Part shown: positions 6,007 to 12,964 of the stretch, piece after piece
Numbering within the stretch: position 1 is the first letter of the stretch
Layout: each line of letters starts with the position of its first letter
Assembly (NCBI GenBank): GCA_044338255.1
Contig: JBIILZ010000059.1
Coordinates: 1 to 24,988 of the forward strand
Direction: 5' to 3'
Length of the DNA: 24,988 bases
Origin: CAIUVD01 sp044338255
GTDB lineage: Bacteria > Planctomycetota > UBA11346
Program-made: the position numbers and the translations under genes
Notes under the pieces: model-generated
Database searches by the model: none
Told to the model about the DNA's origin: nothing
What the model saw: only the letters and a program-made list of their open reading frames with translations

Positions 6007-7017
6007 ATGCGCTTCCCTCATTCCATCCTGCTTGCTCTGGTCGCCGCAGTCGCCTGCGCGGCTGAACCCCTACATGTCTGCGCCACGACCACCGATCTTG
6101 GTGATCTGGTGCGGGCGGTCGGCGGCGAGGATATCGCCGTGACCGTCTTCGCTCGCGGGGGCGATGACCCGCATTTCGTCGAACCGCGCCCCAGCTTCGC
6201 CAAGGCTCTGTCCCAGGCCGATCTGGTGGTGTCGGTGGGCATGGAACTGGAGATCGGCTGGTTGCCGACCGTGATCACCCAGTCCCGCAACCCCCGTCTG
6301 GCCCCAGGCCAGGCGGGCAGCTTCGAGGCCTCCTCAGCCATCGTACCCATGGGCCTTCCGACCGGCCCCATCGACCGTTCGCATGGCCACGTCCACGCTG
6401 GCGGAAATCCGCACTTCCTCAGCGACCCGGTGTGCGGCGTCCAGGTGGCACAGGCCCTGACCGCACGCCTGGGGCAACTGCGGCCAGACCTCGCCGCAGC
6501 CTGCACCACCCGCTACCGCACCTTCGCCCTGGAGGTCGCCCGCCGCCTGCTGGGACCTGCGTTGGTGAAGCGGGTCGGCGACGATCGGATGGTCACAGCC
6601 TTGGAGACCGATGCCCTGCAACTGCTGATCGGCGATGGAGCCGACCTCGCTGGCTGGCTTGGGCGGCTGCGCCCGGCGGCCGGCATCCCACTGATCGCTG
6701 ATCACGATATGTGGCCGTACCTGGCCCGACGCTTCGCGCTGCGGATCGTGGGCTATCTCGAACCGAAGCCGGGAGTGCCGCCGACTCCGCGTCACCTCGG
6801 TGAACTGGTGGAACAGGCCAAGAACCTGGGCGTGAAGGCGATCATCACCGTGCCCTACTTCGACCGGCGCAGTTCCAGCTTCGTCGGTGAACAGGTCGGC
6901 ATTCCGGTGGTTGTCCTCGCCCATCAGGTCGGGGCGACTGCCGAGGCCACCGACTGGCTGACCATGATCGGGGTCAATGTCGAGCACTTGGCCGGCGCCC
7001 TGAATGCCACACCATGA
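6007..7017 (+). CDS. znuA: ZnuA-like periplasmic zinc-binding protein of an ABC transporter
   Basis: A 336-residue cluster A-I (ZnuA/TroA) solute-binding protein with a signal peptide ending near residue 19 (VACAAEP). Expected ligands are visible: H56 in DDPHFVEP, H136 in NPHFLSDP and H233 in ADHDMW. The fourth position, normally Asp/Glu in an LDP-type motif, reads VVVLAHQVGA, so H306 may take its place. The His-rich loop that ZnuA proteins carry is reduced to SHGHVHAGG (125-133). It captures zinc in the periplasm and hands it to the permease. A good GAGGA ribosome binding site sits in the end of the porin gene, and the stop overlaps the znuC start by 4 bp. Manganese specificity is possible on sequence alone; the Zur neighbour favours zinc. 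Confidence 0.9.
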   Translation: MRFPHSILLALVAAVACAAEPLHVCATTTDLGDLVRAVGGEDIAVTVFARGGDDPHFVEPRPSFAKALSQADLVVSVGMELEIGWLPTVITQSRNPRLAPGQAGSFEASSAIVPMGLPTGPIDRSHGHVHAGGNPHFLSDPVCGVQVAQALTARLGQLRPDLAAACTTRYRTFALEVARRLLGPALVKRVGDDRMVTALETDALQLLIGDGADLAGWLGRLRPAAGIPLIADHDMWPYLARRFALRIVGYLEPKPGVPPTPRHLGELVEQAKNLGVKAIITVPYFDRRSSSFVGEQVGIPVVVLAHQVGATAEATDWLTMIGVNVEHLAGALNATP

Positions 7018-7778
7018 GGTTGTTCGATACCGGCGCCCCGAGCCCAGTCATCGAGGCGCAGGATCTCTCGCTCGCTTATGGCGGGCGGGTGATCCTGCGT
7101 GAGGTGAACCTGACGGTCATGCCCGGCGAGGCGTGGTTCGTCATCGGCCCCAACGGCGCTGGCAAGAGCACCCTGCTCAAGGCCATGCTCGGTCTGCTCG
7201 CGCCGCGCTCCGGCGATCTGTCGCTCTGCCGAGCCTTGGATGATCGGGCACGCCTGGGCTTCGTACCCCAGCGGCTCGACCTGCCAGCCACCGTGCCCAC
7301 GACGGTGCGGGAGTTCGTGGCCATGGGGTTTACCGGCCTCAGTCTGGACCGGGGCGAGCGCCAACGCCGCCAGGTGGCTGCGATCACCCAGGTTGGCCTG
7401 ACCGCCGCATTGGGTGAGTCGATGGAGGAACTCTCCGGTGGGCAGCGCCAGCGAGCGGCAATCGCTCGCGCCCTGGTGCGTGATCCGCTGTTGCTGATGG
7501 TCGACGAACCGACCACCGGCCTCGATCTCGTCGCTGAACGTGACCTCATGGCCCTGCTGACCTCGCTCAACCGCGAACGCGGACTCACCATCGTCTTCGT
7601 CGCCCACGACCTTGGACTGGTGGCCGCCCACGCCACCCACGTCGCCCTGGTAGCCGCCGGTCATGTCACCGCCGGGCCGGCCGAGCGGATCCTGACCAGC
7701 GAACGGCTCTTGCAGGCCTATGGCCTGCCGATCCAGGTCCGCCAGGACGAGGGCCGTCCCTCCATCAGTCTGCACTGA
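7014..7778 (+). CDS. znuC: ZnuC, zinc ABC transporter ATPase
   Basis: A 254-residue ABC ATPase that powers zinc import at the inner face of the cytoplasmic membrane. Walker A is GPNGAGKS (45-52), the Q-loop lies near VPQR (84-87), the signature is LSGGQ (140-144), Walker B ends LLLMVDEP with D164/E165, and the switch His is H198 in FVAHD. All catalytic residues are present. The ATG overlaps the znuA stop by 4 bp and the permease gene begins 6 bp after its stop, so the three are translated as one unit. The protein has the ordinary length for metal-type importers and lacks the C-terminal extension seen in enteric ZnuC. Confidence 0.94.
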   Translation: MRLFDTGAPSPVIEAQDLSLAYGGRVILREVNLTVMPGEAWFVIGPNGAGKSTLLKAMLGLLAPRSGDLSLCRALDDRARLGFVPQRLDLPATVPTTVREFVAMGFTGLSLDRGERQRRQVAAITQVGLTAALGESMEELSGGQRQRAAIARALVRDPLLLMVDEPTTGLDLVAERDLMALLTSLNRERGLTIVFVAHDLGLVAAHATHVALVAAGHVTAGPAERILTSERLLQAYGLPIQVRQDEGRPSISLH

Positions 7779-7784
7779 GAGCCC

Positions 7785-8612
7785 ATGCCCAATTCCCTCT
7801 TCGCATCCTGGCATCTCTTCGCCGACGCCTGGCTGTCGTCCTGGCTGATCGCCGGCCTGCTATCCCTGCTCGGCGTCGCGGTGCTGGCTCGTGGCCAGAT
7901 CTTTCTCGGAGCCGCGATGAGTCAGGCCGCCACAGCCGGTGTCGCCCTGGTGCTGTGTTGCGCCGGGTCGATCACCTGGCGAGCGCAGGCAGAGGCGGTG
8001 GCGGCCATGCTCGCGGCGGTGGTCACGGCCTTTGCCGTCGGAGCCAGCCGTCACCGCGGCGATGCCCTTGCGGCCTGGATCTTCCTTTCGTCCGGATCCG
8101 CCGCCGTCTTGCTGGTGGCGCAAAGCCCCTACGGCATGGATGAAATCAACCGCCTGCTGGCCTCCAGCATCGTCGGTGCCCACGCCAGCGATGTCGTCGT
8201 CTTTGCCACCCTAGGCCTGATCGTCGGCGGAGTGGCACTAGGAAATGCCTCCCGTCTGCGCGTCCTGCTGCTCGATCCTGCCTTCGCCGCCGCCATCGGC
8301 ATTCGGGTCGTCCGTTGGGAGGTCTGGCTGGCGGTCGTGCTCGGCCTGTCCTTGGGCTGGTCCCTGCATGTGGCCGGACTGCTCTACACCTTCGGCGCCC
8401 TCATCCTGCCGGCGATGGCCGTCCGTCTATTCAGCCGCGAGCTGGCCACCATGGCCTGGCTGACGCCGGTGCTGGCAGTGGGCTGCGCCATCCTCGGTTC
8501 CTGCAGTGCCGATATCTGGGATCTGCCGCCCGCCCAGGTGGTGGTGGCGTTCTGGTCAGGAAGTGTCGCCCTGGCCGGATTCGTGCGCTTCCTGCGCACG
8601 CTGGCAAGGTGA
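7785..8612 (+). CDS. znuB: ZnuB, zinc ABC transporter permease
   Basis: A 275-residue integral membrane protein of the ABC-3 (ZnuB/TroC/MntB) family. About eight hydrophobic segments can be counted, starting with WLSSWLIAGLLSLLGVAVLA and ending with VVVAFWSGSVALAGFVRFL. The family-typical QIFLGAAMSQAATAGVAL segment follows the first helix, and a stretch of the GLLYTFGALILPAM type near residue 200 matches the conserved region that meets the ATPase. It forms the translocation path for zinc with ZnuC. The gene is the last of the zinc operon and converges on glgA with 83 bp between stop codons. No convincing intrinsic terminator is visible in that gap, so read-through into antisense glgA is possible. 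Confidence 0.93.
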   Translation: MPNSLFASWHLFADAWLSSWLIAGLLSLLGVAVLARGQIFLGAAMSQAATAGVALVLCCAGSITWRAQAEAVAAMLAAVVTAFAVGASRHRGDALAAWIFLSSGSAAVLLVAQSPYGMDEINRLLASSIVGAHASDVVVFATLGLIVGGVALGNASRLRVLLLDPAFAAAIGIRVVRWEVWLAVVLGLSLGWSLHVAGLLYTFGALILPAMAVRLFSRELATMAWLTPVLAVGCAILGSCSADIWDLPPAQVVVAFWSGSVALAGFVRFLRTLAR

Positions 8613-8670
8613 ATCTAAATCTGATCGGACTGGGCTGGCGCGGATTGTGGATCTCGCCCTCGGTCAACAC

Positions 8671-8795
8671 GCCGCCCCCTCGCCATGGTAATCAATTACG
8701 GGATGCAAATCGAGCTGTACAAGGCCTCGTAATCATCGGCGACGTGGGTCCACGAAGAGTCGTGCTGCATGGCTCGTAATTGGCCTTCGCGCCAC
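8671..8795. repeat. 125-bp direct repeat, right copy, within glgA
   Basis: Ungapped match to 3416-3540 with 7 mismatches. It consists of the last 32 codons and stop of the intact glgA and 25 bp past the stop. Beyond its left edge the sequence is the znuB 3' flank and shows no similarity to the DNA that follows the left copy's stop codon. Confidence 0.95.
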
Positions 8796-10342
8796 TGGGC
8801 CGGGAAGTGTTCGTAGAGGCCGAGCGCACGATCGATGACGCTGGAAAAATGACCGAGGTCGACGGGTCCGAAAGTGAAGCCTGTGCCCGAACCGATGGCA
8901 ACATCCGACACCGTATCGGCCAGGCCGCCGGTGAAGCGCACGATCGGCAAGGTCCCATAACGCATGGCGTACATTTGTGTCAGGCCGCAGGGCTCGGTTC
9001 GGCTCGGCATCAAGAACACGTCCGCACCGGCGATGTACTGATGGGCGAGAGTCTCATTGTAACCGTACCACGCATAGACCCAGCCCGGGTGCCGCGCCTG
9101 CAAGGCGTTCAGGCGTTGTTCCAGGTGGTAGTCACCGGCGCCCAAGACCACTAGCTGCACGCGTCCGGCAAGGATGTAGGGCTCGATGGCGTCGATGACC
9201 AGGTCGATGCCTTTCTGCTCGACCAGGCGACTGACGACGCAGGCGATCACGGCATTGCCGGCGACGAGATTGGCCTCGCGTTTGAGCGCGGCCTTGCACA
9301 CAGCTTTGCCGGTCAGGTCGTCGGCATGGTAATTGGCGGCAAGTTGGCGATCGGTGGCCGGATTCCATTGCTCGGCATCAATGCCGTTGGTGATCCCGGA
9401 GAGCTTATAGGCATGACCGCGGATCACCGATTCGAGACCGAAGGCGAATTCCGCGGTCTGGATCTCCTCGGCGTAGCGGCGACTGACGGTCGTCACCCGA
9501 TCAGCGAAGACGATGCCACCCTTGAGGCAGTTCAACTTGCCGTAGTGCTCGAGCTGCAGGGGATTGAACAGCGCCCAATCCAGGCCGGTGAGCTTCATAT
9601 CGAAGTGCCAGAAGGCCCCCTGATAGGCGATATTGTGGATTGAAAAGACGGTGCGTGTCGCGGGCAGGGCGTTGGTGAAGCCCCGTTCGAGTAAGGCCGG
9701 GATGAGGCCGGTCTGCCAATCATGGCAATGCAGCACATGCGGCTTCCAGTTGAGTGCACCGGGCAGGGCCAAGGCAGCCTTGCAGAAGAGCACGAAACGT
9801 CGTGGGTTGTCTTCATAATCAGTATTCGGCGTCGGGCCGTAGACGCCGTCGCGATCGAAGCACTCATTGCAGGCGAGGAGGTGCACCGTGACCCCCCCGA
9901 TGCGCACGGTGCCGATGCCGACCTGATGATCGATGCCGCCGACCTCGATCGTCATCGGCGTCGGGCTCCACGTCAGACCGTGCTTCTGCGCCGCCGCAAT
10001 CGCCTTGCGATAGCCGGGGATGGCCACGCGCACGTCCAGGCCACGGCGCGCGAGGGCTTCCGGCAAGGCTCCCAGGACATCGGCCAAGCCCCCGGTCTTG
10101 ATCAGCGGATGCATCTCGCTGGCGACATGCAGCACGCGCAGGACGACCGGCGTCGCGGGTGACGCCGGCACCGCCGCGGCGACCGCAGGCGCTCTGGCTG
10201 GCATAGCTGGCATAGCTGGCATGGCTGCGGAGACCGCCTCGCTCACCGGCGCATATTCGATTTCTACGGACTGCTTGGTAGTCGATTTCTTGACGGCAGT
10301 GGGTTTGGTGCGAACGGTCTTCGGCGTCACTGATTTAGGCAT
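8696..10342 (-). CDS. glgA: Glycogen/starch synthase (ADP-glucose type), GT5
   Basis: A 548-residue GT5 enzyme that adds glucose from ADP-glucose to the growing alpha-1,4-glucan. The catalytic core starts at about residue 67 with VLRVLHVASEMHPLIKTGG, and the KTGGL motif (82-86) binds ADP-glucose. The C-terminal half has SRTEPCGLTQMY (E450) and FTGGLADTV, both typical. A 66-residue N-terminal extension, rich in Lys/Thr and then Ala/Pro with an MPA repeat, precedes the domain and is unusual for bacterial GlgA; a later start is possible but no internal Met near the domain fits. The gene stands alone, divergent from miaB with 81 bp between. Its last 32 codons are the right copy of the islet-flanking repeat, and its own terminator seems to have been left behind at 3358-3387. 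Confidence 0.97.
   Translation of the reverse strand: MPKSVTPKTVRTKPTAVKKSTTKQSVEIEYAPVSEAVSAAMPAMPAMPARAPAVAAAVPASPATPVVLRVLHVASEMHPLIKTGGLADVLGALPEALARRGLDVRVAIPGYRKAIAAAQKHGLTWSPTPMTIEVGGIDHQVGIGTVRIGGVTVHLLACNECFDRDGVYGPTPNTDYEDNPRRFVLFCKAALALPGALNWKPHVLHCHDWQTGLIPALLERGFTNALPATRTVFSIHNIAYQGAFWHFDMKLTGLDWALFNPLQLEHYGKLNCLKGGIVFADRVTTVSRRYAEEIQTAEFAFGLESVIRGHAYKLSGITNGIDAEQWNPATDRQLAANYHADDLTGKAVCKAALKREANLVAGNAVIACVVSRLVEQKGIDLVIDAIEPYILAGRVQLVVLGAGDYHLEQRLNALQARHPGWVYAWYGYNETLAHQYIAGADVFLMPSRTEPCGLTQMYAMRYGTLPIVRFTGGLADTVSDVAIGSGTGFTFGPVDLGHFSSVIDRALGLYEHFPAQWREGQLRAMQHDSSWTHVADDYEALYSSICIP
10197..10226 (-). repeat. 9-bp repeat coding for MPA triplets in GlgA
   Basis: Three tandem copies of GCTGGCATA (the last one GCTGGCATG) encode the AMPAMPAMPA stretch in the N-terminal extension of GlgA (about residues 40-49). 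Tandem 9-mers of this kind can change number by slippage without shifting the frame. Confidence 0.8.
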
Positions 10343-10423
10343 GGCGGTTACGGGTCGTATCCAGCCTGCGCAAAGGCGGAAGGGTCGATTGCCCGTAGAC
10401 CGCCAGCACTACCCTGCTCGCCC

Positions 10424-11791
10424 ATGGTGACCACGGTAGCAACTTCCGAGACGCCGATGACGACGGGCAAAGCCGTCTACATCGAGACCTTCGGCTGTCA
10501 GATGAATACGGCCGATACCGAGGTGGTTCTCGCACGCCTCTCGGAGACCGGCTGGAGCAGTGTAGAATCGCCGGAAAACGCCGATCTCGTGCTCTACAAT
10601 ACCTGCTCGGTGCGCGACAACGCCGAGGCCAAGATTCGCGGTCGTCTCGGCGACATGAAGAACCTCAAGGAGCGGCGGCGCAAAGCCGGCGGCAACCTGA
10701 CGGTGGGCATCATGGGCTGCATGGCGCAGCGTGAGAAGAACGGCCTGATCGAGAAGTATCCGCAGGTCGATCTGGTCGTCGGCACCGATCAGTTCGTGCA
10801 CATGCCGCAGCTGCTTGAGCAGGTCGCTGCCCGCGGTCGCCTGGTGGCCACCGATTTCGGCGACTTCGAGGATCAGCTGTGGTCCGCCAAGCGCGCCGAC
10901 GGGGTCAACGCCTTCGTCACCATCATGCGCGGCTGCAACTACAACTGCACCTACTGCGTGGTCCCCTTCACCCGCGGCAAGGAAAAATCCCGGCCGGCGG
11001 CACAGATCCTCGACGAGGTCCGGCAACTCGTCGATCAGGGTCACGCCCAGATCACCCTCCTCGGGCAGACCGTCGATGCCTATGGCAAGACCCTCGGCGA
11101 CGGCAGCAACCTCGCCCGTCTGCTGCGCCAGCTGCACGAGGTCCCCGGGCTCAAGCGCCTGCGTTTCGTCACCAGCCATCCCAAGGACATTACCGACGAA
11201 CTGCTCGATGCCGTCGCCGAGCTTCCGCGCGTCGCCAAGCACCTCCATGTGCCGGCGCAATGCGGCAGCGATCGCATCCTGCGCCTCATGGGCCGCCGCT
11301 ATACCCGCGATGAATACCTGCGCTTCGTCGAACGTGCGCGCACGCGCATGCCCAAGGTCGAGCTCCTCTCGGATTTCATCGTCGGCTTCCCGCGCGAGAC
11401 CGACGCCGATTTCCAGGACACCGTCAAGCTCATGGAAGAGGTCCGCTTCGGCGGCTCGTACGTGTTCATGTACTCCGAGCGCCCGGGCACGCCTTCGGCC
11501 AATCTCCCCGACGATGTCGATCCGGAAGTCAAACGCGCGCGCTGCAATCAGCTCCTCGATCTGCAGATGAAGCATCAGGCCGAGGACTACGCCGCGCTCC
11601 ACGGCAGCATCCAGCAGGTGCTAGTCGAAGGCGTGAGCAAGAACGATGAGCAGATGCTGCGCGGGCGCTCGATCGGCAATCTCAACATCGTCTTCCCGCG
11701 GGCGGGGCATGATGATCGCATCGGCAATCTCGTCGATGTGCGCATCGAGCGTTCGACCAGCTTGACCCTTTTCGGAGCCCTGGTGCGTTGA
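10424..11791 (+). CDS. miaB: MiaB, tRNA-2-methylthio-N6-dimethylallyladenosine synthase
   Basis: A 455-residue radical SAM methylthiotransferase that makes ms2i6A at position 37 of tRNAs reading UNN codons. The N-terminal UPF0004 domain supplies C25 (FGCQMN), C61 (NTCSVRDNAEAK) and C99 (GIMGCMAQ) for the auxiliary 4Fe-4S cluster. The radical SAM motif CNYNCTYC gives C171, C175 and C178. A TRAM domain ends the protein (about 385-453). Domain order and length agree with MiaB rather than RimO or MtaB. ATG 10424 is taken; ATG 10457 would also leave the UPF0004 domain intact. Its stop codon overlaps the ATG of the aminotransferase gene by one base, suggesting coupling. Confidence 0.97.
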   Translation: MVTTVATSETPMTTGKAVYIETFGCQMNTADTEVVLARLSETGWSSVESPENADLVLYNTCSVRDNAEAKIRGRLGDMKNLKERRRKAGGNLTVGIMGCMAQREKNGLIEKYPQVDLVVGTDQFVHMPQLLEQVAARGRLVATDFGDFEDQLWSAKRADGVNAFVTIMRGCNYNCTYCVVPFTRGKEKSRPAAQILDEVRQLVDQGHAQITLLGQTVDAYGKTLGDGSNLARLLRQLHEVPGLKRLRFVTSHPKDITDELLDAVAELPRVAKHLHVPAQCGSDRILRLMGRRYTRDEYLRFVERARTRMPKVELLSDFIVGFPRETDADFQDTVKLMEEVRFGGSYVFMYSERPGTPSANLPDDVDPEVKRARCNQLLDLQMKHQAEDYAALHGSIQQVLVEGVSKNDEQMLRGRSIGNLNIVFPRAGHDDRIGNLVDVRIERSTSLTLFGALVR

Positions 11792-12678
11792 TGCCCACTG
11801 ATTATTTCGCCGTCAACGGTCGCGTCGTTCCCGCCGCCGAAGCCACCGTCAGTGTTCTCGATCTCGGCTTCCTGCGCGGCGTCGGGGCCTTTGAGACCCT
11901 GCGCACCTACGATGGTCATCCGCACGCGGTCAGCGAGCACCTGCGCCGTCTCTGGGACTGCGCCGAAGCCTTCGATCTAGCGCCGTTTTTCAGCGAGGGC
12001 GACGTCCGCCGTTGCCTCGCTGAGATTCTCGCCAAGTCGGGACATCCGGATCTGCGCGTCAATTTTGTCATCACCCCCGGCGAGCACAGCAGTGGGGTCT
12101 TCGGTGGCGGCAAGCCGACTTGGGTGATGATCGCCCGTGACCTGCATGCGCCCCCGTCGCAGTGGTACGAAGACGGTGTCAGCACCATCACCTTCACCGC
12201 CACCCGCCACCTGCCGACGCTCAAGACCACCAACTACCTCAGCGGTAAACGCGGCCTGCAGCTCGCCGAAGCCCGGGGCGCACATGAGGCTCTCTACGTC
12301 GACGCCGCCGGCTACGTCACCGAAGGCGTCACCAGCAACGTCCTCGTTATCCAGGGCCGCCGTCTGATGACCCCGATCGTCGATTGCCTCGCCGGCATCA
12401 CCAAGGCCGGTTTGCGCCCCCTCGCGGAAGCCGCCGGCTTGACCTGGTACGAATGCCGCCTGACCCGCGACGACCTCTACACCGCCGACGAGGTATGGAT
12501 CACCAGCGCGGTGCGCGAGCTGTTGCCGGTGGTCAAGGTTGACGACCACCTCATCCACGAGGGCAAGGTCGGACCGTGGGCGAAACAGATCCGCCACGCC
12601 TATCACCGTGCCTGCAGCGAACAGGCGCGCGCCGATGCGCAGCGTTTCGCGGTGACCGCCAACGGCTCGGCCATCTGA
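11791..12678 (+). CDS. Class IV aminotransferase (IlvE/Dat/PabC fold)
   Basis: A 295-residue fold-type IV PLP enzyme. FAVNGRVVP and LDLGFLRGVGAFETLR at the start, the Schiff-base lysine K145 in LKTTNYL, and EGVTSNVLVI with E178 are the family hallmarks. Members include branched-chain aminotransferase, D-amino-acid aminotransferase and aminodeoxychorismate lyase; the sequence does not let me choose safely. The length and the LKTTNYLSGK motif are compatible with the branched-chain or D-amino-acid type. ATG 11791 is chosen because it shares its A with the miaB stop (TGATG); a TTG three bases upstream could also be read. The stop codon is the first triplet of a 14-bp tandem repeat that fills the gap to the next gene. 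Confidence 0.9.
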   Translation: MPTDYFAVNGRVVPAAEATVSVLDLGFLRGVGAFETLRTYDGHPHAVSEHLRRLWDCAEAFDLAPFFSEGDVRRCLAEILAKSGHPDLRVNFVITPGEHSSGVFGGGKPTWVMIARDLHAPPSQWYEDGVSTITFTATRHLPTLKTTNYLSGKRGLQLAEARGAHEALYVDAAGYVTEGVTSNVLVIQGRRLMTPIVDCLAGITKAGLRPLAEAAGLTWYECRLTRDDLYTADEVWITSAVRELLPVVKVDDHLIHEGKVGPWAKQIRHAYHRACSEQARADAQRFAVTANGSAI

Positions 12679-12731
12679 ACCCGGCTGCCTGAACCCGGCT
12701 GCCTGAACCCGACTGCCAGAATCCGACAGCC
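12676..12731. repeat. 14-bp tandem repeat, four copies
   Basis: TGAACCCGGCTGCC at 12676 and 12690, TGAACCCGACTGCC at 12704, AGAATCCGACAGCC at 12718. The first unit includes the stop codon of the aminotransferase gene and the array ends 8 bp before the next start. Copies decay in the downstream direction. Confidence 0.92.
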
Positions 12732-12739
12732 AGAAAAGC

Positions 12740-12964
12740 ATGACGCGCATCTTCATCATCGTTGTCCTGCTCGGCTGCGTTTACGCGTTGTCGTATGCCT
12801 TGGCGTACACGCTGCGCGAGCGCACCGGGCGCGGCTTCCAGTATCCGCCCGCGGGCCGGCTGGACACGGTGTTGTTCCCCTTCTTCAAGCCCATCTATAC
12901 CCTGCACGGCGTCCTCGACCGCCAGCGAGAACGCCATGAACGCGACCGTAACTTCACCTCTTGA
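12740..12964 (+). CDS. Small single-pass membrane protein
   Basis: A 74-residue open frame with one strong transmembrane helix (about 4-25, IFIIVVLLGCVYALSYALAY) followed by a basic, polar tail with FQYPPAGRLD and an Arg-rich end. I do not recognise a family. It is supported by an uninterrupted hydrophobic helix, a short distance from the preceding gene, a possible AGAAAAGC leader and translational overlap: its last 29 bp overlap the start of truD. It would sit in the inner membrane with its C-terminus probably in the cytoplasm by the positive-inside rule. Confidence 0.62.
   Translation: MTRIFIIVVLLGCVYALSYALAYTLRERTGRGFQYPPAGRLDTVLFPFFKPIYTLHGVLDRQRERHERDRNFTS

Noticed and set aside
5185..6021. 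278-residue open frame on the minus strand
   Set aside because: Antisense to the porin-like gene, with no domain, and it would cover the porin/znuA junction.
6924..7814. 296-residue open frame on the minus strand
   Set aside because: Antisense to znuC, whose ABC motifs are intact.
11788..11790. TTG start for the class IV aminotransferase
   Set aside because: The ATG directly after it overlaps the miaB stop as TGATG, a common coupling arrangement, and gives the same protein minus one residue.
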